Assembly (NCBI GenBank): GCA_026692885.1
Contig: JAPLNJ010000705.1
Location: forward strand, 1 to 8,001
Direction of reading: 5' to 3'
Origin: Planctomycetota bacterium
Lineage (GTDB): Bacteria; Planctomycetota; Planctomycetia; Pirellulales; Pirellulaceae
Length of the DNA stretch: 8,001 nt
Shown here one piece after another: positions 1 through 6,344 of the stretch. The position numbers and the translations under genes were made by a program. Under the pieces are notes generated by a model. That model was not told the DNA's origin, ran no database searches, and saw only the letters and a list, made by a program, of their open reading frames with translations. The first letter of the stretch is position 1. Each line of letters opens with the position of its first letter.

Positions 1-137
1 TGGGCTAAGACACCGGGACACGGAGGTCCCGCCTCTTCCTCTTCCCACTCCATCCCCGTTGATCGACTGCGGGATATTGTTTGCCCCGGCCATCTCACAC
101 AATCTGGCACTTCCCGTCTCAAAAAATCCGGGGCGCA
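1..137. repeat. non-coding repeat-like DNA after the dndD stop
   Basis: No continuation of DndD is readable here in any minus-strand frame. The segment holds a small hairpin (GGGAC at 15-19 pairing with GTCCC at 26-30) and text that looks like dispersed intergenic repeat rather than protein. Because DndD ends before its C-terminal ATPase half, this is plausibly inserted or rearranged DNA at the point of truncation. The window starts inside it, so its left border and any remaining dndD beyond it cannot be seen. Confidence 0.35.
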
Positions 138-1796
138 TCACTTGCGGCGCAGCTTCTGCAAGTCCTTCTGCCACTGCTCACGTTCGGAACGTAATCCGTC
201 CAGCTGTTTTTCCAACCGCTTGGCCTGTTGGTCGATAGCGGCCAACTCTGTGGAGGCCGTCTTCAGTTGCTCGGCGACGTCACGCACCGAGGCATCCTCG
301 GGAGTCGCCTGCAGTCCACGTTCGACGTCCGCCAGCTCGCGTTGGCCCATGTCGAGTTTCTTGAGCAATTCGTCGGCCGTCGCCACTCGCTCCGCCAAAC
401 CACGTTCCGGCAAGTGCTCCAGCGTTCGCCGCCCGCCCTCGGACAACCCCAGCCCGTAGGTCAGGCTTTCCAGCCTGAGGCGAGCGGCAGGAAATAGCTT
501 ACCCAACTCAATGTAGGATGGTCTTCCAAGACCGTCCTGATCGGCATGGAAAGGCCGACCTACGGGTAAGTTATTTCCTGTCGCTCGCCTGACATCCTCG
601 CCGCTCCGTCTTCCCAGCCTGACATCCCCGCCGCCCGCTTTCTCCCGCCCACCCCCTGACGGACCGACGTCAGGCTGGAAAGCCTGACCTACTTGGGCCG
701 CCCGCCGGGCCCGATCTTGTTCCAAGAACTCCTGCACCAGCTTGATCGCCTTGCTGCCGGCCCGCTGCTGCTTCAATACCTTGAGAAGTTGCTCGTCCCG
801 CTCGACGAGCAGTCGCGTGGTGATCGCGGCCTCCGCCGCCCCGCGTTCGCGATTGGCCTGATCCGCGACCGTCTGCAGCAGATTCGGCCGCAACAGGGCC
901 TGCGGGAGCTCGGTGGCCGCCAAGGCGACAAGCCGCTCTTGGGCATCCGCCACCAGTTGCTCCAGCTCCGCCCGACGCCGATGCCGGGCTTCACGTTGCT
1001 CCCAGTGCTGACCGCCGATTCTCGCAAACTGATCTTCGGTCTGCTGGAGCCGCTGGATGGCCACCAACCGCGGATTCTCCAGGGCCCCCAGTTCCTGGAC
1101 CAGACGATGGATCTCGGCCTGTTTGGCCTCGAAGGCTTCTTCGAGTCGCTCGACCTCTTGCAGATCCGTCGACTTGCGAGCCCGCTTCGCCACGCGGCCT
1201 TCCAGAACCGCCGCATCCGCCACCAGCCGCTCGGCCAGATCCAATCCCAGCAGCGACTTGATGGCGACACCCAGGGCCTGCGTGCTGGAGTCGTCCTCGG
1301 CCAGGAACCGGATCTTCTCGGCATCGAAGAAGCACAACTGGGCGATGCCGAACGGGATCAACTCCTCGACCAACTGGTTCCAGTTCTCCGACATCCAGCC
1401 GTCCGGTTCACCATCGCGGCAGACCTGGACGTTTTCGCGGATGCGGTCCCGCACCAGCGACCAGGACCGCGTGACCTCGTACCGCAGTTCCTGGCCCTGA
1501 GCCGCGTAGCGAAACACCAGCTGGATCTCCGCGCCCTCGGCCGGATCCACGCCGCGGTGGATCGAATCGCGCAGGAACTGTTCGTAGGGCTTGTCCGCAC
1601 GTTTCGAGCAGCGAGCCCGGATGCCATACAAGACCAACTGGACCGCATCGAGAAACGTGGTCTTACCGCCGCCGTTAATCCCGCCAAAGAGCACGATCGG
1701 CGCCGGCTTGCCCCCGCGCACAGCGGGCGCCAACTCGAAGGTCTGCTGTCCGCGGTACAAGCAGAAGTTGCGAAGCGTCAATCGGTCGAGAATCAT
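138..1796 (-). pseudogene. dndD: dndD, 3'-truncated, with an in-frame repeat insertion
   Basis: DndD is the SMC/Rad50-like ATPase of the Dnd system, which replaces a non-bridging phosphate oxygen in the DNA backbone with sulfur. The N-terminus is typical: MILDRLTLRNFCLYRGQQTF, then a Walker A of the form GGINGGGKTT at about residues 38-47, then a DndD-like QLCFFDAEKIRFLAED. Long charged coiled-coil stretches follow. The ORF has 552 residues, of which 79 (codons 369-447) are encoded by a palindromic repeat, leaving about 473 native residues. Family members usually run to roughly 650-700. The C-terminal coil and the signature/Walker B half expected to complete the ATPase site are absent, and the ORF ends in LQKLRRK and TGA. 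No Shine-Dalgarno is visible before the ATG, and a heptad repeat array lies directly upstream. The protein is probably non-functional; remaining sequence beyond position 1 cannot be excluded. Confidence 0.85.
456..692. repeat. nested GTAG-headed palindromic element (REPIN-like) inside dndD
   Basis: The outer arms are perfect 23-bp inverted copies (456-478 and 670-692). Each reads inward as GTAGG followed by a hairpin with 7-bp stem TCAGGCT/AGCCTGA. Just inside lies a 26-bp inverted pair (479-504 and 564-589, 24/26 matching). In the core, two further GTAGG-headed hairpins face each other (513-540 and 541-563). A GTAG head plus imperfect palindrome is the hallmark of REP sequences moved by RAYT (IS200/IS605-like) transposases, and opposed pairs are called REPINs. 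No target duplication is visible, as expected for that mechanism. The length, 237 bp, is a multiple of three, and no stop codon arises in the dndD frame. Confidence 0.85.
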
Positions 1797-1803
1797 GGGG
1801 AAA

Positions 1804-1929
1804 TTGTCAGTGGTCAGTTGTCAGTGGTCAGTTGTCAGTGGTCAGTTGTCAGTTGTCAGTTGTCAGTTGTCAGTTGTCAGTTGTCAGTTGTCAGTTGTCA
1901 GTTGTCAGGGGTCAGGGGTCAGGGGTCAG
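1804..1929. repeat. 18-copy heptanucleotide tandem array
   Basis: There are eighteen perfect-register 7-bp units ending in TCAG. Twelve are TTGTCAG and three are TGGTCAG, alternating with TTGTCAG at the left end; three are GGGTCAG, all at the right end. The array occupies the region just upstream of the dndD ATG, separating it from dndC. Heptanucleotide arrays of this kind are known as STRRs in cyanobacteria and occur in other repeat-rich bacteria. The ordered variants suggest growth by local duplication of the TTG unit. It probably disrupts any dndC-dndD translational coupling. Confidence 0.95.
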
Positions 1930-1957
1930 GGCGATAAAGACGCATGCGTATACGTCT

Positions 1958-1987
1958 CCCCTCGCCCCGGTACTCCGGGGAGAGGGG
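1958..1987. repeat. 13-bp-stem palindrome (PLAPVLRGEGPG-type repeat)
   Basis: The left arm CCCCTCGCCCCGG (1958-1970) pairs with 1975-1987 with one mismatch around a 4-nt loop. Translated on the plus strand the region gives PLAPVLRGEGPG, a string I remember as recurrent in planctomycete annotations, so this is most likely a dispersed repeat. No T-tract follows on either strand, which argues against an intrinsic terminator. Confidence 0.7.
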
Positions 1988-2033
1988 CCTGGAGGCAGGG
2001 ATCCGTCGATCGTGACCGTGAGCAATCAGTCCC

Positions 2034-2082
2034 CCGCTCTCGGCCCTCGACTCTCCGCACTCGACTCTCCGCACTCCGCACT
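2034..2082. repeat. second heptad array (CCGCACT/CGACTCT)
   Basis: Seven consecutive 7-bp units are in register: CCGCTCT, CGGCCCT, CGACTCT, CCGCACT, CGACTCT, CCGCACT, CCGCACT. The sequence family is unrelated to the TCAG array 105 bp away, but the period is the same. The array ends 11 bp before the dndC stop codon. Confidence 0.75.
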
Positions 2083-2093
2083 CCGTCCCCCCG

Positions 2094-2951
2094 TCACTCC
2101 TCAAACAGCACCGTCTGCACCGCGGCCGGTCTCCGATCCGGCTCGACCGCTCGCCGTTTTCGCCGTTCCTCCTCTTTCCGAATGGCCAGGGCCTCTCCTT
2201 CGCCCTGGTACTGGTTCACGCGTAACCGCTCTTCCAAAGCTTCGTAGATCCCGGCCCGGCGCGACATCCCGCGGAACTCGCGTTCGATATCCAGCAAACC
2301 GGCCTGCAGTTGCAGCAGTTGCTCGTCCTCGCCGCACAGTTCCCGGAGAATCTGCCAGTCTTCCGCCCGCAGCAGGTTGTCATCCGCCGGCAGTTTCGGG
2401 AACGGTTCGCCGGTCACCGCCTCGTAGGTTGTCGGCAGCCGGTCGTCGAACTCATGCTTCTCGTACAGCCACAGCCTCCGGATCTCGTGCAGTTCCGGCA
2501 GCGTGATTAGTTCGATCTCGCGGAACTCCGGCGGCCCCAGGCGGCGGATCTGCACCTGGGCCTCCAGCACGCGTCGCAGCCAGAACTCGCGTGCCGCCTT
2601 GGTGTACGGCCCGCGGATTAGGGCCTGATTATCTTTGTCCTTGCCGAACAGTTCGACCCGTCCGTGCATGCGGCGATAATCGCGCCGGGCCGGTTCCTGC
2701 GAAAAGTCACCCAACTCGTTCCGCAGTTCCAGCAGCGGCAGCATCCAGAGCTTCTCGTCGTCGTTCTTGATCATCGCTTGCATCGAGCGATCCTGATCGA
2801 CCAGCGTGCAGACCCAGCAGCCGAAGCGGCTATTGCCGCAGGAGGGCGTCGAGGTATCCACGACCAGCGGGCACTCACCGTCGGCCGAGGCCCCCTGATA
2901 CATACCCAGCAGCGACTTGTTCGTATGGCCCCAGGGGTTCTTGACCTGCAT
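2094..2951 (-). pseudogene. dndC: dndC C-terminal half, 5'-truncated
   Basis: DndC is the PAPS-reductase-like ATP pyrophosphatase and iron-sulfur sulfurtransferase of DNA phosphorothioation. The readable part begins at NPWGHTNKSLLGMYQ and keeps the family's cysteine cluster, C27, C38, C45 and C48 (CGNSRFGCWVCT), followed by the conserved MIKNDDEKLWMLPLLELRNE region and the charged C-terminus. Only 285 residues remain of a protein usually near 500. The N-terminal PP-loop domain with its SGGKDS-type motif is absent, and no frame upstream supplies it. A TGA lies immediately before the first ATG, and no ribosome binding site is visible. The break sits about 50 bp from the HNH gene, next to a small imperfect palindrome. 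Without the PP-loop it cannot activate the DNA backbone, so it is very probably dead. Confidence 0.85.
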
Positions 2952-2953
2952 TC

Positions 2954-2981
2954 AAGTGGGCAAGCTTCGCAAGCCAGACTT
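2954..2981. repeat. imperfect palindrome at the dndC breakpoint
   Basis: A 28-bp segment starts AAGTGGGCAAGC and ends GCAAGCCAGACTT, with related but imperfect inverted arms. It fills most of the gap between the endonuclease stop and the dndC remnant. It looks like one more dispersed repeat and marks where the missing dndC N-terminus should join. Confidence 0.4.
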
Positions 2982-3002
2982 CATGTGACATTCTCGGATT
3001 CC

Positions 3003-3938
3003 TTAGAGTGCGGCACCCGTCACCGGCTCGATGTCGGTCTTCGGGGAGAGTCTCGCCGGGCTGCGAAAAACTTCTCGTTGGTGCCACTTTACGAATTCGC
3101 CGCGAGGCGCGAAACTGGGATCTTGCGGCTGGCGCAGCGGTGCTCCGTGGAATGACAATAGCCACTCGCTGAAACCTTGCGTGCCGTGTGCAAATTGTGA
3201 TACCGAAATCGTCACGCCAGCCTCCAGCGTAAACGCATTCCGATCAAACAGCCTGTGGTGTAGGACACACAAGGCGAGGCCATTTGGCTCGGTGTCGGGA
3301 CCGCCCGCCTCGTGCCATTTGATGTGGGCTGCCTCAAGGGCCAACTCACGTTCGCCGAGTCGCACATCGTAGCCACACACTGCGCAGCGATACTCGTAGG
3401 CACGAAGCACGCGGACGCGGAATTCTGGATCGCGCGGTCTGCGAAGCGTCTGCGCGAGACGTAAATCGAGGCCAACCGCGTCCAAAATATCCTCGTACAG
3501 CGTGCTCGGAAAGTGCTGAGAGAGAATCTCCAGGGCGCACTCGGAAATCATGTGACTATTGCGGCACAGGAGGTTGAAGATTTCCTCCGTGAACCCACCA
3601 GCCACGCCATGTTTCAGCAATTCGCTCCTCTTTGCGTCCGTGTTGCCACGTCGAAGTTCCAGCCCCTCGACGGTGGAGAGTTCCCAGATGCCATCGTTCT
3701 GCAGTCGCCAGAACGGGTATTCTGGATGGTACGATTTCCGCTCCGGGCCGTATTCGAGGAGTAGGTCGTGCAGGACTCGATCGACCTCCGCGTAGGAAAT
3801 CATCCGAGGCTCGCCGCGTAGACACTTTCCCAACGCGTACAGCAAGAGGAGTGGCTTATGGGGCGCACGTTGCGTGCCTCGTTTCCACACGCTGATGGCC
3901 CGCATTCGTTCTTTGAGCTTCGTTGGATTCATTGTCAT
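3003..3938 (-). CDS. phosphorothioated-DNA-binding HNH restriction endonuclease (SBD-HNH)
   Basis: This is a predicted type IV restriction enzyme that recognises DNA carrying a backbone phosphorothioate and cuts near it. The N-terminal region (about residues 1-160) matches the sulfur-binding domain type known from ScoMcrA and EcoWI-like enzymes: RMRAISVWKRGTQRAPHKP near the start and YHPEYPFWRLQNDGIWEL at residues 70-87. The C-terminal HNH nuclease has C185 and C188 (CAVC), then H205 (AAHIKWH), N219 (PNGLALC) and H227/H228 (HHRLFD), so the catalytic set is complete. Its 311 residues fit the full family length. Two ATGs (3938 and 3932) are possible starts; neither has a clear Shine-Dalgarno. 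It lies directly upstream of the dnd remnants on the same strand. Family identity is confident; cutting activity is inferred. Confidence 0.88.
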   Translation of the reverse strand: MTMNPTKLKERMRAISVWKRGTQRAPHKPLLLLYALGKCLRGEPRMISYAEVDRVLHDLLLEYGPERKSYHPEYPFWRLQNDGIWELSTVEGLELRRGNTDAKRSELLKHGVAGGFTEEIFNLLCRNSHMISECALEILSQHFPSTLYEDILDAVGLDLRLAQTLRRPRDPEFRVRVLRAYEYRCAVCGYDVRLGERELALEAAHIKWHEAGGPDTEPNGLALCVLHHRLFDRNAFTLEAGVTISVSQFAHGTQGFSEWLLSFHGAPLRQPQDPSFAPRGEFVKWHQREVFRSPARLSPKTDIEPVTGAAL

Positions 3939-3973
3939 AGCCGGTGCGGATTGCTATCGGCGCCACATCACTG

Positions 3974-4244
3974 TTACCGTGCGTGAGCAAGGTATCCCTC
4001 CTGGATCGCCTCCAGATCGTCCGCATCGAACAACGGACTGGCGACCAACAGCATGCGGCCGCCGTCCTGGATCAGGGCGATAATGCCCTGGGCTGGTGAA
4101 GTAGCCGACGGCGCGATGGTAGAGCGTACTTCGCTCGAGGCACGGCAAGTAGACGTCGTGCACCAGGTCGTGGGAATCCGAACGGTACTCCGTTTCCAGC
4201 GGCAAATCCGCGAGTGTCGAAGTGGTGGTTACCGTCTGTCGCAT
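3974..4244 (-). pseudogene. PLD/helicase-like gene, 5' fragment, copy 1 (frameshifted)
   Basis: The ATG at 4244 opens a frame beginning MRQTVTTTSTLADLPLETEY, followed by RSDSHDLVHDVYLPCLERST and RAVGYFTS. I recognise this as the start of the large phospholipase-D-fold helicase-like proteins often found in defence islands. After FTS the frame shifts, and another minus-strand frame continues with family-like text: ALIQDGGRMLLVASPLFDAD, then DLEAIQEGYLAHAR, then TAA at 3974-3976. Comparison with copy 2 indicates a 20-bp deletion at the shift. The remaining helicase portion, normally many hundreds of residues, is absent; the endonuclease gene starts about 35 bp downstream. The family name is from memory of its N-terminal motif, not a search. 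Confidence 0.7.
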
Positions 4245-4325
4245 GCTCACGGTGTGCTCGCCTTCTTGGGAATCCCCAAATCCACAACTGGCGATTGTTG
4301 TGGTTTCCGCCCGGGTTTGCAAGAT
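4091..4325. repeat. 235-bp duplication, copy 1
   Basis: This aligns without gaps to 5640-5874, with 14 differences in 235 bp (about 94% identity). It covers the leader and first codons of the helicase-like gene. Homology resumes right of the inserted palindromic element, where about 18 bp starting CAACGTTGGCTG match copy 2. Confidence 0.95.
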
Positions 4326-4326
4326 A

Positions 4327-4433
4327 TATACTGCCCGCGGGCAGCTTTGTCGTAGAACGGATTTCAATCCGTTCAGTGAAAAGCGGAATGAATTCCGCGC
4401 TACGAAGGGACAGACCTGCCGGCGGGCAGTATA
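4327..4433. mobile_element. MITE/REPIN-like element inserted in duplication copy 1
   Basis: The 18-bp terminal inverted repeats start TATACTGCCCGC (4327-4344 and 4416-4433, one mismatch). Inside are TCGTAG and its inverse CTACGA, then two perfect hairpins, AACGGATT/AATCCGTT and GCGGAAT/ATTCCGC, each preceded by a GTAG head on its own strand. The second copy of the duplication lacks the element and reads straight through GATGTAGCAACG, giving a natural empty site. The junctions lie in a TA run, so the exact ends and any TA or TATA target duplication are ambiguous. Confidence 0.85.
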
Positions 4434-4744
4434 GCAACGTTGGCTGAAATAGTTTCCGCCGCCAGCTGTGAGCCGTGCGGACGTGTGGCGCTACGTGCCC
4501 GCGAAAACGGGCCGTCCTGGACGAGCCCACACACCGAGGTGCTCTCGGTTGACGGTTCGATCTCCACCGCAGTTCCCTTGTCCGGCGAGCGTGGCAAAAG
4601 GACAAGAATGCCGGGAAGCGGACGAGATCAGCACTGCCGCGAACGTTTCGGCAGAAGAGAGCCGGGGTCCAGGGCCGGACGCTGGACATGGGGCCGGAGA
4701 CGCGGAAAGGGGGCCGACGCGAGGCTTTGAAATTGCGCATTTTC
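4434..4744. other. gene-free stretch
   Basis: No frame on either strand resembles a known protein; the open frames here are GC-driven. The left edge (to about 4451) is the tail of the duplicated segment. A 7-bp inverted repeat, CTTGTCC at 4577-4583 and GGACAAG at 4600-4606, is the only other structure seen. Confidence 0.5.
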
Positions 4745-4810
4745 GTAGGATGGGTCTCCTGACCCGTCCTTTTCCAATGTTTCTGAGGTCGGGTCGGAGA
4801 CCCAACCTAC
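4745..4810. repeat. REPIN: two opposed GTAGG palindromes
   Basis: The left arm (4745-4769) starts GTAGGATGGGTCTCC and contains GGGTCTCCTGACCC. The right arm (4787-4810), read on the minus strand, starts GTAGGTTGGGTCTCCGACCC. The two heads face each other across a 17-bp spacer, the classic REPIN layout. It lies 3' of the PIN toxin pseudogene, and its arms resemble the core arms of the dndD insertion. Confidence 0.85.
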
Positions 4811-4860
4811 AAGAAACGCCGCGAAAACGTGATAGCGCAACTGCAAAGACGCGAGGCCAA

Positions 4861-5301
4861 CTAGGAGGCCGGTTGCGGCTGCTCACGCAGCAGGGCGCGA
4901 AATCCTGCCTGTTGAAAGTGCTCGTCTGTCGTCAGGGCCTCGCGCAACCCTCTCTCTCGCATCAACTCGAAGGATGTGCAGTCCGTCAGTCCCCAGTCCT
5001 TATCGTGGCGGTTCCGGTACAACTGGAGACCTGCGGCATAGAGTTCCGAAGAGGCTGCAACCACCTCCACGAGGCGGCTCACGGCAAGCGTGTCGAGGAC
5101 TTGGACAGCTTGACGACGAAACCCAACCGCGGCCAGCCCATCCCCGATTTCCATGAGCACAAACTCGCTGGTGAGCAACGGCCGTCTTTCCGCTGTCAAT
5201 ACCGCTTACCACTGCCTGGCTCGCGCGTGCCACTGGTCTCTGGTGTTGACCAGGGCAAAGATGTACGCCGTGTCGAGAAATATCGCCGTGCGATCAGTCA
5301 T
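4861..5301 (-). pseudogene. VapC-type PIN toxin with an in-frame nonsense codon
   Basis: PIN-domain ribonucleases act as toxins of type II toxin-antitoxin pairs. From the ATG at 5301 the frame reads MTDRTAIFLDTAYIFALVN, then reaches TAA at codon 32 (5206-5208). The same frame then continues without further error to a normal end at 4861, giving 146 codons in all, a usual PIN length. The acidic residues expected of the active site are all present: D10, E46/E51, D107 (DWGLTDC) and D126 (TTDEHF). The start overlaps the end of the antitoxin gene by 8 bp, so the operon is intact apart from this one codon. It is a recent nonsense mutation or a sequencing error. Restart at the TTG at 5199 would lose the first catalytic aspartate. 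Confidence 0.85.
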
Positions 5302-5521
5302 GCGGCGAATCCGGCGCGCCACGGCGCGCATACTCGCTGTGGCGTTCGGCCAGGTCTTCCACGAGCATGTCGGTCGCCAACTCGGCGATCTGGGCCAACG
5401 GGTAGGGATCAGGTTCCGCCTGCTCGATTCGAACGCTTAGTCGTTGACCAGGCGGAAACTCGAGCGGCACATCGGGAATGATCACTCGACCATCGAAATG
5501 CGCCGATATGGCTTGGGACAT
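5294..5521 (-). CDS. antitoxin, AF2212-like family
   Basis: This small protein starts MSQAISAHFDGRVIIPDVPL and continues EFPPGQRLSVRIE, the beta-strand pattern of AF2212-like/DUF104 antitoxins that pair with PIN toxins. An ATG at 5530 would add three residues, but GGAG lies directly against it and 9 nt before the ATG at 5521, so the inner start is preferred. The last codons overlap the toxin ATG (ATGACTGA), implying translational coupling. The partner toxin carries a nonsense codon, so the antitoxin may now be solitary. It should bind the toxin and autorepress the operon, by analogy with the family. Confidence 0.75.
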   Translation of the reverse strand: MSQAISAHFDGRVIIPDVPLEFPPGQRLSVRIEQAEPDPYPLAQIAELATDMLVEDLAERHSEYARRGAPDSPHD

Positions 5522-5607
5522 CGCCGTCATCTCCGATCCGACTTGTCGCGAAACCGAACCCGCCAGACATTAACGTATCTCCAGACCGTCAACCCGGGTC
5601 CAGCTAT

Positions 5608-5793
5608 TGTAAGGCCCTGGGCCGCAACCGAAAGGCCCCGGCTGGTGAAGTAGCCGACGGCGCGCCGGTCGAGCGTATTTCGCTCGAGGCACGGCAAGTA
5701 GAAGTCATGCACCAGGTCGTGGGAATCCGAGCGGTACTCCGTTGCCAGCGGCAAATCCGCGAGTGTCGAATTGGTGGTTACCGTCTGTCGCAT
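5608..5793 (-). pseudogene. PLD/helicase-like gene, 5' fragment, copy 2
   Basis: The frame starts MRQTVTTNSTLADLPLATEY, then RSDSHDLVHDFYLPCLERNT and RAVGYFTSRGLSVAAQGL. This copy retains the 20 bp lost from copy 1 and so shows the undamaged reading through FTSRGLSVAAQG. After about 5608 the sequence stops resembling the family, and the frame runs on as unrelated residues to a stop at 5527, just before the antitoxin gene. Only about 60 native codons remain, so it cannot make a functional protein. Family assignment is by motif memory, as for copy 1. Confidence 0.7.
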
Positions 5794-5874
5794 GCTCACG
5801 GTGTGCTCGCCTTCTGGGGAATCCCCCAACCCACAACTGCCGATGGTTGTGGTTTCCGCCCGGGTTTGCAAGAT
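5640..5874. repeat. 235-bp duplication, copy 2 (empty site)
   Basis: This is the partner of 4091-4325 with 14 differences. It continues directly into GTAGCAACGTTGGCTGAAAT, showing what the site looked like before the palindromic element entered copy 1. The two copies are direct repeats about 1.55 kb apart. Confidence 0.95.
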
Positions 5875-5897
5875 GTAGCAACGTTGGCTGAAATAGC

Positions 5898-5922
5898 TTT
5901 CTTCCGCCACAACGTGGCAGCC
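5898..5922. repeat. dispersed palindromic repeat, copy A
   Basis: A 25-bp segment contains GCCACAACGTGGC (5-bp stem, AAC loop) and matches 7509-7533 at 24 of 25 positions. It forms the left edge of a gene-free stretch running to the promoter at 6082. That stretch also contains a CGCCAA/TTGGCG hairpin, and otherwise nothing recognisable. Confidence 0.75.
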
Positions 5923-6081
5923 CGAGGCTCGGCCACGCCAAAGTTGGGCTTGGCGAGTGCGGCAATCGGGCAGGTTCTATTAACTGCCGTTGGGGGGCGA
6001 AGGCGGTGGATTTCCCTGATTTTCTCGCCCCGAATGGGCCAAAACAAATCAGCTCAGTCTGTCTAGCCAGCCGCACTTTGC

Positions 6082-6087
6082 TATAAT
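6082..6087 (+). promoter_or_regulatory. -10 box for the second antitoxin operon
   Basis: A consensus TATAAT stands 35 bp before the antitoxin start. No convincing -35 hexamer occurs at 16-18 bp upstream, so the promoter is tentative. A strong ribosome binding site, GAGGAG, follows at 6111-6116, 6 nt before the ATG. Confidence 0.45.
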
Positions 6088-6122
6088 CAAGGCGAAGCAA
6101 GCAATCTGCCGAGGAGTAGCTC

Positions 6123-6341
6123 ATGGCGACAGTCCCGTTAAGAAATCGCGTCGAAGCGTTGGAGTCCGAGGTGGCCCGGTTGAAGGCCAAATTGGAGAAC
6201 AGTCCGACTGCGAGTAAGCCCTGGTGGGAGCAGATCTGGGGTAGCTTCGCTGGCGATCCCGCTTTCCAAGAGGCCATGCAACTAGGGCGGCAGTATCGGG
6301 AGGCGCAGCGTGTGAAAAGCTCCGCCCCACGGAAAGGCTGA
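6123..6341 (+). CDS. small coiled-coil antitoxin of a PIN toxin
   Basis: This 72-residue protein has an N-terminal heptad helix (VEALESEVARLKAKLE), then a W-rich middle (KPWWEQIWGSFAGDPAFQEA) and a charged tail. This is the layout of short antitoxin-like proteins that precede PIN toxin genes in cyanobacteria and planctomycetes. GAGGAG 6 nt upstream fixes the start, and a TATAAT box lies ahead of it. The toxin gene starts 3 nt after its stop codon, so the two form an operon. The frame is complete. The toxin is broken, so the antitoxin is probably solitary. The antitoxin role is inferred from its position and shape. Confidence 0.7.
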   Translation: MATVPLRNRVEALESEVARLKAKLENSPTASKPWWEQIWGSFAGDPAFQEAMQLGRQYREAQRVKSSAPRKG

Positions 6342-6344
6342 GCC

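Noticed and set aside
1804..1929. Possible CRISPR array
   Set aside because: The repeats are 7 bp and contiguous with no spacers.
693..1937. A 414-codon plus-strand ORF opposite dndD, ending in the heptad array
   Set aside because: It is the antisense shadow of a GC-rich coiled-coil gene; its C-terminus is repeat-encoded and no motif is present.
1958..1987. Possible intrinsic terminator between dndC and dndD
   Set aside because: The stem is strong but no T-run follows on either strand, and it matches a dispersed repeat type.
2875..3165. Minus-strand ORF bridging the endonuclease and dndC, as a possible dndC N-terminus
   Set aside because: It is out of frame with both genes and contains no PP-loop or other DndC feature.
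138..3938. A functional Dnd restriction-modification system
   Set aside because: The DndC PP-loop domain and the DndD C-terminal ATPase half are both missing from the window.
4072..4740. A 222-codon minus-strand ORF
   Set aside because: It reads the duplication in a different frame from the family-like protein and crosses the inserted palindromic element.
4468..5481. A 337-codon plus-strand ORF
   Set aside because: It runs antisense across the PIN toxin and antitoxin genes and through a REPIN, with no ribosome binding site or recognisable domain.
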